In this document: piece by piece, positions 42,200 through 52,000 of the stretch | How the letters are laid out: each line of letters begins with the position of its first letter | How positions within the stretch are numbered: the stretch's first letter is position 1 | Source: G963665085 sp963665085 | Lineage (GTDB): Bacteria > Bacteroidota > Bacteroidia > Bacteroidales > JAAAOM01 | Reading direction: 5' to 3' | NCBI GenBank assembly: GCA_963665085.2 | Contig: CAXXXS010000002.1 | Coordinates: 930,001-994,000 of the forward strand | DNA length: 64,000 nt | Notes under the pieces: generated by a model | Database searches by the model: none | What the model saw: only the letters and a program-made list of their open reading frames with translations | What the model was told of the DNA's origin: nothing | Program-made: the position numbers and the translations under genes

Positions 42200-43564
42200 A
42201 TGAGCACTGAAGTTATTGCAGTCTTTGATATTGGAAAAACGAATAAAAAAATATTACTCTTTAATAAAGAATTAAATTTAGAATACGTTGAAGAACGTAA
42301 ATTCCCTGAAATAAAAGATGATGATGGTTTTGAATGTGATGATATTGATGCTATAGAAGAATGGCTATTCACCACTTTTAACAAGCTATTATCTAATGAA
42401 AAATACGATATCAAAGGACTAAATTTCTCTACTTATGGTGCTTCATTTGCGTATATAGATGCTGATGGAAATCGTTTAACGCCTGTTTACAATTATCTTA
42501 AAACAATGCCCGAAGGTTTAGTTGAACCTGTTTATGAAGCTTTTGGAGGAATAGAAGAATTCTCTCGTAACACTGCTTCTCCTGCATTGGGATTTTTAAA
42601 TTCAGGACTACAACTTCTTTGGTTAAAGAAACAAAAACCAGAAATTTATGCTAAAACAAAACATTTTGTTCACTTTCCTCAATATTTAAGTTATCTGTTT
42701 ACCGGAGAAGCAACCTCTGAGTACACTTCCATTGGCTGTCATACAGCACTTTGGGATTTTGACAATATGAAATACCATCCTTGGTTAGGAGCAGAAGGAA
42801 TACAACTACCAGAGCCCATATCAAATTCAAAAACATTTAACTCAGAAAAAATTAACGCCAATATTCCGGTAGGAATAGGAATTCACGATAGTTCTTCTTC
42901 TATTGTTCCGTATTTAATTGATTATGAAGATAAGTTTATTCTATTATCTACAGGAACCTGGTGCATTAGCATGAATCCTTTTAATGAGGAGCCTTTAACA
43001 AAAGAACAACTTGAACAGGATTGTTTGAGTTTTTTGAGCATAAACCAAAAGCCTGTTAAATCGTCACGTCTTTTTATGGGACATATACACGATGTTAACA
43101 CAAAAAAATTAACAGACTTTTTTAATGTTCCTGAGAACAGCTATAAAAAAGTTGCAACCAATAGAGAACTAATAAAAAAAATTAAGACCAATGGAATTAA
43201 GTTCTTTGCTGATGGAGTTCCAGAAGATTATATCGAAAACAAAATAGAGCTTTCTCAATTTAATTCTTTTGAAGAAGCATACCATCAATTGATGTTAGAT
43301 CTTTCTGAGCTTTGTATAAATGCTATCAGTCTTATTATTCCAAAAACAGATGATATAAAAAAGATATACATTTCAGGTGGGTTTGCAAAAAATGAAATCT
43401 TCACAACTTATATTGCAACCAACTATCCTGATAAAAAAGTATATACCTCTGAACTGGATAATGCAACTGCTCTTGGTGCAGCAATGGTTATCTACGATAC
43501 CTTTGGTGAAGGTAGCAAACCAAGCCTTGATCTAGGCTTTAATGAATGCACTCCCCTGGATTAG
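42200..43564 (+). CDS. rhaB: FGGY-family kinase, probable L-rhamnulokinase
   Basis: 454 residues. The FGGY N-terminal nucleotide-binding domain starts VIAVFDIGKTNKKILLF; the C-terminal ATPase half contains ILLSTGTWCISMNPFN, a conserved phosphate loop, and KKIYISGGFAKNEIFTTY with ATALGAAMV. It phosphorylates L-rhamnulose at O-1 using ATP. The assignment as rhamnulokinase rests on position after rhaT and rhaI; the sequence alone is only FGGY-type, and an L-fuculose or xylulose kinase cannot be excluded. The next enzyme, the rhamnulose-1-phosphate aldolase, is not in this window. A strong terminator follows at 43592-43630. Confidence 0.8.
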   Translation: MSTEVIAVFDIGKTNKKILLFNKELNLEYVEERKFPEIKDDDGFECDDIDAIEEWLFTTFNKLLSNEKYDIKGLNFSTYGASFAYIDADGNRLTPVYNYLKTMPEGLVEPVYEAFGGIEEFSRNTASPALGFLNSGLQLLWLKKQKPEIYAKTKHFVHFPQYLSYLFTGEATSEYTSIGCHTALWDFDNMKYHPWLGAEGIQLPEPISNSKTFNSEKINANIPVGIGIHDSSSSIVPYLIDYEDKFILLSTGTWCISMNPFNEEPLTKEQLEQDCLSFLSINQKPVKSSRLFMGHIHDVNTKKLTDFFNVPENSYKKVATNRELIKKIKTNGIKFFADGVPEDYIENKIELSQFNSFEEAYHQLMLDLSELCINAISLIIPKTDDIKKIYISGGFAKNEIFTTYIATNYPDKKVYTSELDNATALGAAMVIYDTFGEGSKPSLDLGFNECTPLD

Positions 43565-43591
43565 TCTATTTATTCTTGATATTTTTTATAT

Positions 43592-43630
43592 AAAAAAGCT
43601 TCTGTTGTTTTTCAACAAAGAAGCTTTTTT
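43592..43630 (+). terminator. Intrinsic terminator of the rhamnose operon
   Basis: AAAAAAGCTTCT pairs with AGAAGCTTTTTT, with an inner TTG/CAA pairing around TTTT, followed by a T-run. It lies about 30 bases after the kinase stop. Confidence 0.85.
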
Positions 43631-43833
43631 TTATTAAAGACTTAAACCAGATTTATCATTGGCGAACTCCCTGTATAATTTATTATAACTGAGAATAAAA
43701 ATTTTCAAGTATCCCGAACAATTTATGTCATGTACTAAAAAAATTAAAAAAAACTAAATCGATATTGTTCAAAATAACCGTTAAATTAAGTACTTTTAGT
43801 AATACATAAACTAAAATTTACATTGACCCGATC

Positions 43834-45711
43834 TTGAAAAATAAATTTATCAGTCTTTTATTACTCTTATGTTTTTATCAAACAGCTCTAGTTTTTGGAC
43901 AAAAAGCATATGATTATCTTCTTTTAGGCAAAGAATATACTGTAAAGGGAATCAACGATTCAGCAACATTTTACTTAGAAAAAGCTATCGACTTATCTTC
44001 TATTGAACCGGACACGGCAACACATATAAAAGCTTCAGAGATACTTGCCATGCAAGTACTTGAAGGTGGAGATAGGGACAAGGCTTTGAACCTTATAAAT
44101 GAATCATTAATCTGGGCCCAAAGTAGTAAAGACACATTACTATGGTCGAACGTTTTGGTTAGTAAAAGTTGGTTTTACAGTAGTTATGGGATAACAAACT
44201 ATTCTGAATCTTTAAAATTCTTACAAGAAGCGGCCGAATTACAAAAAACCATCAACTCATGGAATACTCTTGCAGCAACCTATAAAAATATCTCATCTTT
44301 ATTTAAAGAAATAGGTGATCCCGAAAAACGAGAATTATATTTAACCCAATCCAGTAAATTAATTGAAGATGGGCTTATAACTGACTTAAGCGTGAAAGCA
44401 AAAATCCTTAATGAACTTGGCCGGTATTACACAGATGAAAACTGCGATTACTCAAAAGCAGAACATTATTATACAGAAGTACTGGATATCTGTAAAAAAA
44501 CAAAATGGAAAAAAGGCATTGCTGTTTCAACAACAAACATTGCCTACATAAAAGAACAACAAGGAGATTTAAACACCGCTTTAGAATTACATTATCAAGC
44601 ACTTGAACTAAAAAAGGAAATCAATAACATTTATGGAATGATAAATTCTTATCAATCCATTGGAGATATCTTAGTAAAACAACAGAAATATAATGAGGCT
44701 TTACAATACTTAAACAAAGCTCAAAAACTTGCCTCTGACACTAAAATGATAAATCTTGAAAGTAAAATATACGAAAGCTTATACAACACCCATAAGCACA
44801 TGGGAAATTATAGCCCTGCTCTTGAATTTCATGAAAAGTATGTATTGCTGACAGACTCTATTAAAAGTGTAGAACAAACAAAAATTGTAGAAGAACTAAA
44901 CACAAAATATGAGACAAAAGAAAAAGAACAACGAATTGAAGAACTAATATATCAACAGGAAGTAATAAAACTCAAAAATCAGAAAGAGACTCAACGATAC
45001 TTAATCATCCTGTTAATTCTGGTAATCAGTATCATTTCAACTATCTTCCTGATGCATTACCGAAAAATAAAAAGTAAGGCAAATGAGGCAAAGTTAAAAC
45101 AACGATTACTAAGAAGTCAGATGAACCCTCATTTTATCTTCAACTCACTAAGTTCAATACAAGGTTTTACATATAAAAATGATACCGACAGTACAGCAAG
45201 GTATTTAACTAATTTCTCTAAACTTATGCGCGACATCCTGGAAAGCTCAACCGTAGAAGTTATACCACTGGAACAAGAGCTCAATATTGTTGAGAACTAT
45301 CTTATTTTACAAGAAATGCGCAAGGAAAACTTATTTGATTTCAAAATTGAAGCTCCTGAAAATACAGACGAATACATAATCCCTCCTATGATTGCACAAC
45401 CTTTTATCGAAAATTCTGTAATTCATGCATTTAAAAAAATTGATTATAAAGGTCATATTAAAGTAGTATACAATGTAAACGATCCTTTTTTTCAGATTAC
45501 TATAGAAGATAATGGAACCGGGTTTAATCCTAACAGGCATATAGACAATGGGCATAAATCAATGGCTCTTGAACTGACCCAACAGAGGCTAAAAATTTTT
45601 AATTATAAAAAAATCCGTTCTAATATTGAGATAATTAATCTTGATAAAGAAGGTGGTTCGGGTACAAGAGTTGTTATTACCCTTCCCCTGGAGAAATGTT
45701 TAAAATTTTAA
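43834..45711 (+). CDS. TPR-domain sensor histidine kinase (LytS/His_kinase type)
   Basis: 625 residues starting at TTG (43834); the next codons give a clean signal peptide (KNKFISLLLLLCFYQTALVFGQ), while no ATG gives one. A periplasmic TPR region spans about 25-330 (repeats such as YNEALQYLNKAQKL). A coiled segment leads to one membrane helix at about 389-408 (YLIILLILVISIISTIFLMH). The cytosolic His_kinase domain contains H433 in MNPHFIFNSLSSIQG and an HATPase with IPPMIAQPFIENSVIHAFK and ITIEDNGTGFNP. It phosphorylates the LytTR regulator three bases downstream. The stimulus is unknown. Confidence 0.9.
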   Translation: MKNKFISLLLLLCFYQTALVFGQKAYDYLLLGKEYTVKGINDSATFYLEKAIDLSSIEPDTATHIKASEILAMQVLEGGDRDKALNLINESLIWAQSSKDTLLWSNVLVSKSWFYSSYGITNYSESLKFLQEAAELQKTINSWNTLAATYKNISSLFKEIGDPEKRELYLTQSSKLIEDGLITDLSVKAKILNELGRYYTDENCDYSKAEHYYTEVLDICKKTKWKKGIAVSTTNIAYIKEQQGDLNTALELHYQALELKKEINNIYGMINSYQSIGDILVKQQKYNEALQYLNKAQKLASDTKMINLESKIYESLYNTHKHMGNYSPALEFHEKYVLLTDSIKSVEQTKIVEELNTKYETKEKEQRIEELIYQQEVIKLKNQKETQRYLIILLILVISIISTIFLMHYRKIKSKANEAKLKQRLLRSQMNPHFIFNSLSSIQGFTYKNDTDSTARYLTNFSKLMRDILESSTVEVIPLEQELNIVENYLILQEMRKENLFDFKIEAPENTDEYIIPPMIAQPFIENSVIHAFKKIDYKGHIKVVYNVNDPFFQITIEDNGTGFNPNRHIDNGHKSMALELTQQRLKIFNYKKIRSNIEIINLDKEGGSGTRVVITLPLEKCLKF

Positions 45712-45714
45712 TCT

Positions 45715-46458
45715 ATGCTAAGAATAGCAATTGTTGAAGATGAGAAAAAAATAGCTGAAGCTATGGAAGCAATCATAAAAGAAGTTGCCCCGGATTGTAT
45801 GATTGTAGGCAAAGCTGATTCTATTGAATCTGGGATAAAATTATTTTCTTCAACCGAAGTAGATTTTGCTTTTTTTGATGTAGAGCTCAAAGATGGACTC
45901 AGTTTCGAATTACTTCAACAACTAAAAAACGTTAATTTTCAATTGGTTTTTGTTACAGCACACAGCCATTATGCCATTGATGCTTTTAGATTCAGTGCCC
46001 TCGACTACATTGTAAAACCCGTAGATAAAGAAAGTGTGTTACGCGCCATAAACCGCGGGAAAAATAATATCGCTCAAAAAACATCCGAAAACATCCAGCT
46101 ATTGCTTGAAAACCTTAATAAAAACAATGCTAATAAAAAAATTATCCTGCAAACAGCAGAAACAAATCATTATGTAGAAATTAAAGATATTGTACGTTGT
46201 GAAGCAGAAAATAATTATTGCAACATTATTTTAAATCAAGGAAATAAAATATTAGTTTCAAGACCACTAAAAGAATACGAACAACTGTTACCTTGTACTG
46301 ATTTCTTCAGGATTCACCAGTCACACCTGGTAAACCTCAACTATATAAGTCAAATAAAAAAACGCATGTGTCAGGTTGTACTTTCAACTGGAGATATGAT
46401 ACCTTTAGCATCAAGACGGAAAGACGAACTTATTTCTCTGATGAAAAACCGGGATTAA
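45715..46458 (+). CDS. LytTR-family response regulator
   Basis: 247 residues. The receiver domain (about 1-120) has acidic E8/D9/E10, phospho-acceptor D55 (AFFDVELKDG) and the T/K residues in FVTAHSHYAIDAF and DYIVKPVDKES. The LytTR DNA-binding domain (about 140-245) has HYVEIKDIVRCEAENNYCN and FFRIHQSHLVNLNYI, the usual beta-fold for direct-repeat recognition. It is the cognate partner of the kinase gene just upstream. An IS1380-family element was inserted about 200 bases behind it, so downstream targets such as the secreted repeat protein at 49093 may once have been adjacent (inference). Confidence 0.93.
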   Translation: MLRIAIVEDEKKIAEAMEAIIKEVAPDCMIVGKADSIESGIKLFSSTEVDFAFFDVELKDGLSFELLQQLKNVNFQLVFVTAHSHYAIDAFRFSALDYIVKPVDKESVLRAINRGKNNIAQKTSENIQLLLENLNKNNANKKIILQTAETNHYVEIKDIVRCEAENNYCNIILNQGNKILVSRPLKEYEQLLPCTDFFRIHQSHLVNLNYISQIKKRMCQVVLSTGDMIPLASRRKDELISLMKNRD

Positions 46459-46633
46459 AAATTCTCAATTCTAAAAAAACACAAAGGAAATTCATAGCAG
46501 GCAATGCCATTGCTACCTGTTCTTTTGTATTTCAAATTCTCAAAATACACCAGCAAATTCTCATTACCTGCCAACACTTCCTTAATCCATAATATTCTCA
46601 ACAGCTCTCTCGGTACATTTAGATATAGAAATA

Positions 46634-48296
46634 CCTTAAATCCGCATCAAAAAATAGTTAAAAATCGGCAAGCCTTGAAAAATAAAATCATTCAAAGCAT
46701 TGCCGATTAAAATGTTTTCACCTATTTAGGTGCAAAACATCGTAGCTGATGAAAATTACATATTCTAAAGAAAATATCAAGTCTTTTGGCGGAATAAATT
46801 TCGCTGATGAAATAATCAAGAACGCAAATCTATATAAAACTATTGACGAAAGCCTTGGCAGTAGGGGCATACGAGCAGAATACAGTTATAGTGATTTAGT
46901 CCGTTCATATTTTTTACTTGTTTTATGTGGAGGCGGGTGTGCAGAGGATATCACAGAACACTTACGCGATGAGCTCGAACAAGTAAAAGAGTTTAAGGTA
47001 TGTTCTGCAGATACATTGCTGCGTATGCAAAAAGAACTGTCAACCGAAAAGGAAACATTTATATCAAAAGGGAATATTGAGCACGACTTCAATATCAACC
47101 TAAACCTTAATAGGCTTATGGTCCAGTTGTTGGTCAAGACAAAACAACTTTCTGCCAATACTGACAATTATATATTTGATTACGACAACCAGTTTATCCC
47201 CACAGGGAAATACGATTCTAAACGCAGTTATAAGAAGGACGATGGATATTTCCCGGGCATTGCAACTATAGGGAACCACCCGGTTTATATTGAAAACAGA
47301 AACGGGAACAGCAATGTAAAATACAAACAGGAACAGACACTTGAAAATGCATATGGCATTTTAAAAGAATTTGGGATAAAACCAAAGTACAGCCGTATGG
47401 ACTGTGGCTCTTTCGACAAAGAAGTCCTTCCCGTGATAGAATCCAATAGCCAATACTTTTTTATCAGGGCGCAACGTTGTGCCTCTTTGTATGATGAAAT
47501 AAAACAAATCGGAACATGGCAAGAAGTAGAAATAGGCTTTAAGAAATATCAAGTAGCATCAATCTGGTACGCCCCCTTTGGCCAAGAAAAAACTTACCGC
47601 TATGTAATCAGTAGGGAAAAGAACAGCGATGGACAAACAGACCTTTTTACCGGCGATGATTTTAAATACAGGGCTATTATGACCAATGAACCGCTGATGT
47701 CTGATTTGGAAGTGATCCTGTTCTACAACGATAGGGGTGAAAGCGAACGTCTGTTCGATGAAATGAACAATGACTTTTTATGGAAAAAAATGCCATTCTC
47801 TTTTCTTCATGAAAATACGGTATTCTTAATATTGATGGCAATTTGCCGAAATATGTTTCATTTCCTGACAAACTTCCTTAGTGCCAAATTAGATTTTATC
47901 AAACCAAACTTCAGATTAAAGAAGTTTATATTCCGGTTTATGGTGGTCCCTTCAAAATGGATAAAACGTGGACGACAGCATATTTTGAAGCTGTTTTCCA
48001 CAAAACAATATCACCTATTGTTGCTTGATTAACAGACAAATATTTTAATAAGGCTTGGGAAAACTGCATTCATGTGTAAAAACTAAATATCTGTATATCA
48101 GGATTGTATACTAACAACGATTGGTAGCCTACATATATATAACAATAATAAAGGCTAGATACCCAAAAATTGCTTCTTGAAAATAAAATTATACCAGTAA
48201 GCTTTTATAACATACTCGAAATGCAGTAGTTTTCCCTGAAAATAATGATAAATAAGAGTTTTTTCTATTCCAAATTATTAATCTGCGGATTTAAGG
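46634..48296. mobile_element. IS1380-family insertion sequence with flanking inverted oligomers
   Basis: The transposase at 46749-48032 lies in a stretch with weak candidate ends: GGCAAGCCTT (46667-46676) and, inverted, AAGGCTTGGG (48050-48059), which would define an element of about 1.4 kb. Farther out is the word CCTTAAATCCGCA (46634-46646) and its exact inverse TGCGGATTTAAGG (48284-48296); the latter word recurs at 55663, so it may be an unrelated interspersed oligomer. A 17-pair hairpin (46663-46708) and a small palindrome CACCTATTTAGGTG (46719-46732) precede the ATG. No target-site duplication could be fixed, so the exact boundaries are uncertain. Confidence 0.6.
46749..48032 (+). CDS. 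IS1380-family transposase
   Basis: 427 residues, full length. DDE-type catalytic residues are visible: first D144 and D146 (NYIFDYDNQFI), second D218 (SRMDCGSFDKE), and the region with Y326-x2-R329-x3-E333 (LFYNDRGESERLFDEM), where the final Lys of the YREK signature is replaced by Asn. The C-terminal FRFMVVPSKWIKRGRQHILKLF is typical of IS1380. The coding region looks intact, so recent activity is possible. It lies between the LytTR regulator and a lipoprotein gene. A hairpin upstream may insulate it from outside transcription. Confidence 0.93.
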   Translation: MKITYSKENIKSFGGINFADEIIKNANLYKTIDESLGSRGIRAEYSYSDLVRSYFLLVLCGGGCAEDITEHLRDELEQVKEFKVCSADTLLRMQKELSTEKETFISKGNIEHDFNINLNLNRLMVQLLVKTKQLSANTDNYIFDYDNQFIPTGKYDSKRSYKKDDGYFPGIATIGNHPVYIENRNGNSNVKYKQEQTLENAYGILKEFGIKPKYSRMDCGSFDKEVLPVIESNSQYFFIRAQRCASLYDEIKQIGTWQEVEIGFKKYQVASIWYAPFGQEKTYRYVISREKNSDGQTDLFTGDDFKYRAIMTNEPLMSDLEVILFYNDRGESERLFDEMNNDFLWKKMPFSFLHENTVFLILMAICRNMFHFLTNFLSAKLDFIKPNFRLKKFIFRFMVVPSKWIKRGRQHILKLFSTKQYHLLLLD

Positions 48297-48317
48297 AAAT
48301 AATAAAACAATTAAAGT

Positions 48318-49058
48318 ATGTATCATATGTATTCATTTCAACAAAAACTATCATTAAAACTGATATTAATTTTCTGTTCTTTCTTATTAGTAACATCCGG
48401 TTGTGGAAGCAAAGATAAAACCGGAAATGAATCCTCTTCAAAAAGCAAAGGGGACGTAAAACTCTCTCAGATTGAAAAAGATGTTATTGCCTCACTATCA
48501 GATGAAGGCGAAAATAATTTCAAAATACAATTACGCGATGATGAACAAACAAAATCAGGTACAGAAATCTATAAATCATACGGACCTATTCCCTACCAGG
48601 TATATTTTGTGCGTTCTCAATCAGAATGGAAATACAAAGGACGAGACCTTGATGTATTCCGTCATCTCGAAGTAAAATATTATAAAATAGATGGAGAATG
48701 GATACTCGACAAAGCCAATGTTTTTAATTCATGGCTCAGTAATGTTCTGAATCCTATTAATGAAGAAACTATTGATGCTTTAATCAAAGATAATACCTGG
48801 CAATCATTTGGTCATAATAACGCGGAGGTAGAAAGTATTTCTCCTGTTAAAGATTTTTATACCATGCCAGGTATCAAAAACGGTATTTTTTACCCTACTG
48901 AGTTTAGCAGCAAACAAGTAAAATGTATGATTGATATTGTATTTACCGATGGACAGAAAAAGAAAGGTCGCTATGAAATTAGTATTGCCCGTAACGGCGT
49001 GGATGATTCATGGAACAGGATTATTAGCTACCGAAAAATTGATGAAAATGCTATTTAG
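48318..49058 (+). CDS. Lipoprotein of unknown function
   Basis: 246 residues. A lipoprotein signal ends at a Cys in LLVTSGCGSKDK (about residue 29). A Ser/Lys-rich linker follows, then a folded part with YKSYGPIPYQVYFV, FRHLEVKYYKIDGEWILDKAN and KGRYEISIARNGVDDSWN; predominantly beta. I do not recognise the family. The gene ends 34 bases before the start of the large secreted repeat protein and is on the same strand, so the two probably form an operon. A role in export or surface attachment of its neighbour is a guess from position only. Confidence 0.65.
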   Translation: MYHMYSFQQKLSLKLILIFCSFLLVTSGCGSKDKTGNESSSKSKGDVKLSQIEKDVIASLSDEGENNFKIQLRDDEQTKSGTEIYKSYGPIPYQVYFVRSQSEWKYKGRDLDVFRHLEVKYYKIDGEWILDKANVFNSWLSNVLNPINEETIDALIKDNTWQSFGHNNAEVESISPVKDFYTMPGIKNGIFYPTEFSSKQVKCMIDIVFTDGQKKKGRYEISIARNGVDDSWNRIISYRKIDENAI

Positions 49059-49092
49059 CCAGTATTCTCTATTAACAAATAAATTTCATGCA

Positions 49093-52000
49093 ATGAAACA
49101 GTTTATAAAAAAAAATACAAACAAACAAATACCTGCATTATTAGCCTTATTATTTGTCTTATTATTTGTTGGATCAGCCCAACAGCTTTATGCTCAATAT
49201 CCACCGGAAGGATACGGATGGTATTTTGAAACACCTACTCAAAATGGAGTAACAGGGATTAAATATTTTTTGGGAACAGGAAAAATAGAAATAGCGGATA
49301 GTGTCAAAAACGAACGTGATTTAGATTATATTCCCCCTGAATCCAAATTTGTTTACTATTCTCAATATCCATTGTATTGTCATGACAACAGGAATGACAC
49401 CTATTCTATATTGGATAATACTTCAGTAAAAAAATTTTTAGAAAAATACTCTCAAGTTGGCACAGAAGGGACAATATCACATAGCGACCCTTCTGTTACT
49501 GTAACCTATAATAGTAAAGAGAATATACATAAAATTACGATTTCTCTAAACCTAAGCTATAGTGCAACTTACACTATTTATGATATTAGAATTGGTAAAC
49601 TTGAAATTCAAGATCGTTTTCATATTCCCTACATGGATTATACAATATGTAATAAAAAAGGTATCAATACTTACGAGACAAACCCTGATTTTGAAGATAC
49701 GGAGATTACTTACTCTGCTGCAGTAGTTTGGCCTGAAACACTTGAGCATTATGAAATTACAAATAGTGATAACTATTATAATACTGAAACATATGGAATC
49801 AATTCTTTATATCAATATGGAGAAAGATGGTATAATTATCCGGTAACATGGTTATCGGATGATAATTCTATTACTGATACCCGATACGACACCTGTACTT
49901 ATAGACCTGAAAGCACCATTCCTGCCAGTATTACCCAATTGTATAGTCCTGCTGCCTATTTCATTCCATATTTCGAAGCGGACAAATTTTTATCCTTTAA
50001 AATTACCAGACAAGATGGAACTGTTTTTTACAGCAATTCAATAGGCATTAATAAAAAAATTAATCCAACAATACCATCCACACCTGTTATAAGTTCTGTA
50101 ACCGAGAACTCCGTAACGGTAGAAGCTATGGATAACTGTGAGTATGCTATTGGCTTAGCATATAACGATGTTCGTAATTTCTATCAGACAAGCAATGTGT
50201 TAACCCAGATTTATGGGAATAATTTGTTAAGCCCCAATACAGAATATCAAATTTATTGTAGATATGCCGATTCAGATATTTATGGTCCTTCTTTTGCAAG
50301 TCAAACTGCAGTTACAACGGATACAGGCGAAGGTTTAAGTGGTATTATTGCATTTACCCAGGACTGTGAAGTCCCTGCTGCTAAATTAGCCACAGTTACC
50401 TTAAATGAAAGTTCAATATCGCAACCTGACGATTTAGATTACGAATGGAGATGGTTTAGTGATAATACCCGGATTACATCATCCAATATTGTTTCGAACA
50501 AATGCACTCCAGAAAGAACTAACTTTTATAACAAAAAAGTTTATGTAGTAGTTACAAGTAATGCAGAATCTGGCTGCATTGTCAGTAGAGCTTATGAATT
50601 CAGTGATTTTTACGCTACTGATAATATACCGACCGAGGCTCCTGTTCTCGAATCCGAAGGCCCTAGTATAGGAGAACTTACTCTCGCAATGCCTACTGAT
50701 GTAATTCAATATCTTTATATAGAAAATGATAACACTCCTCCTTGTGCAGATGATTATTCATGGCGCGGAATTTCCGCATTTACAACTACGCCTAATGAAT
50801 TTTCCGGCTTATCAATTGGCGATACCTGCTATTTTTATATGAGAGCAAAAAGATACATTGATGAAAATAATATACATTTTGCACCTACTCCTGCCTCACC
50901 GGCACTTATATATATTGTACCTAAAGCTACACTTACGATAACCGTAGTCGACGATAATGACAGTCCTGTTGCAGGAGCTGAGGTACAAATAGATGGTATC
51001 AGTGCTACTACAGATAATAACGGAGAAGCAACAATTTCAGGTCTAGATAAAAACCTTGAAATATCAGTTACTGCAGCAGGTTTTAACAGTTACAGTACTA
51101 CAAAAACTATCTATTATTATAACGATTCGTTAGAAATATCTCTAACTCCCAGAACATTTGCAGTCTTAACCGGGGCAGTATCTATTAGCGGGACATTACA
51201 ATTTGGAGAAGAACTTATTGCTTCTGTAACAGGAACAAACAATTCCGGGACACTTAGTTACCAATGGAAACGAAATGACAGCAATATTATTGATGCAACA
51301 TCAAGCACCTATACATTAGTTGAAGCTGATATTAATACCATCATTTCGGTTAGTATTTCCAGTTCAGTGGAGACAGGTACCATAAGTAGCAACGGAACTG
51401 ATGCCATTGAAAAAGCTGACCAAGCTACTCCTTCTGCTCCAACTTTATCCAGCAAAACACACAATTCAATTACGCTAAGCACAGTGAGTGGCTGCGAATA
51501 TGCCGAAACAATGGAATTGGACATTGTACAAGAAAGCCCTGTTTTTTCAGATCTTGTTGCAAATACCGGATATGACTTTAAACAACGCTATGCTGAAACT
51601 AATACCTACAATGCTTCTGCTTGGAGTGAGGTACTTCAGGTAACAACTAATTATGAACCTCTTACCGGAACAGTTTCTATCAACGGGACGTTACAATACG
51701 GACAAGTTCTTACAGCAAATATTACAGGCAGCAACAACACCGGAACATTAAGCTATCAGTGGAAACGAGACGGTAGTAACATAAACGGGGCAACCAGTAC
51801 AACTTACACTACTGGAGAAGCGGATATCGCAACAACATTAGCGGTCGTTGTTACAAGTTCGGCAGAAACAGGAAATATAACAGGAACCACCACTGCAGAA
51901 ATAGAAAAAGCGGATCGTTCAGCTCCTTCAGCTCCAACATTATCAGATAAAACACATAACAGCATTACCCTTAATACGGTAAGTAGTTGTGAATATGCTA

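Noticed and set aside
46459..46630. Small plus-strand reading frames after the LytTR gene
   Set aside because: No start context, no conserved features and composition like non-coding DNA.
48931..49092. Longer N-terminus of the giant repeat protein
   Set aside because: It overlaps the upstream lipoprotein gene in another frame and places 54 residues before a clean signal peptide.
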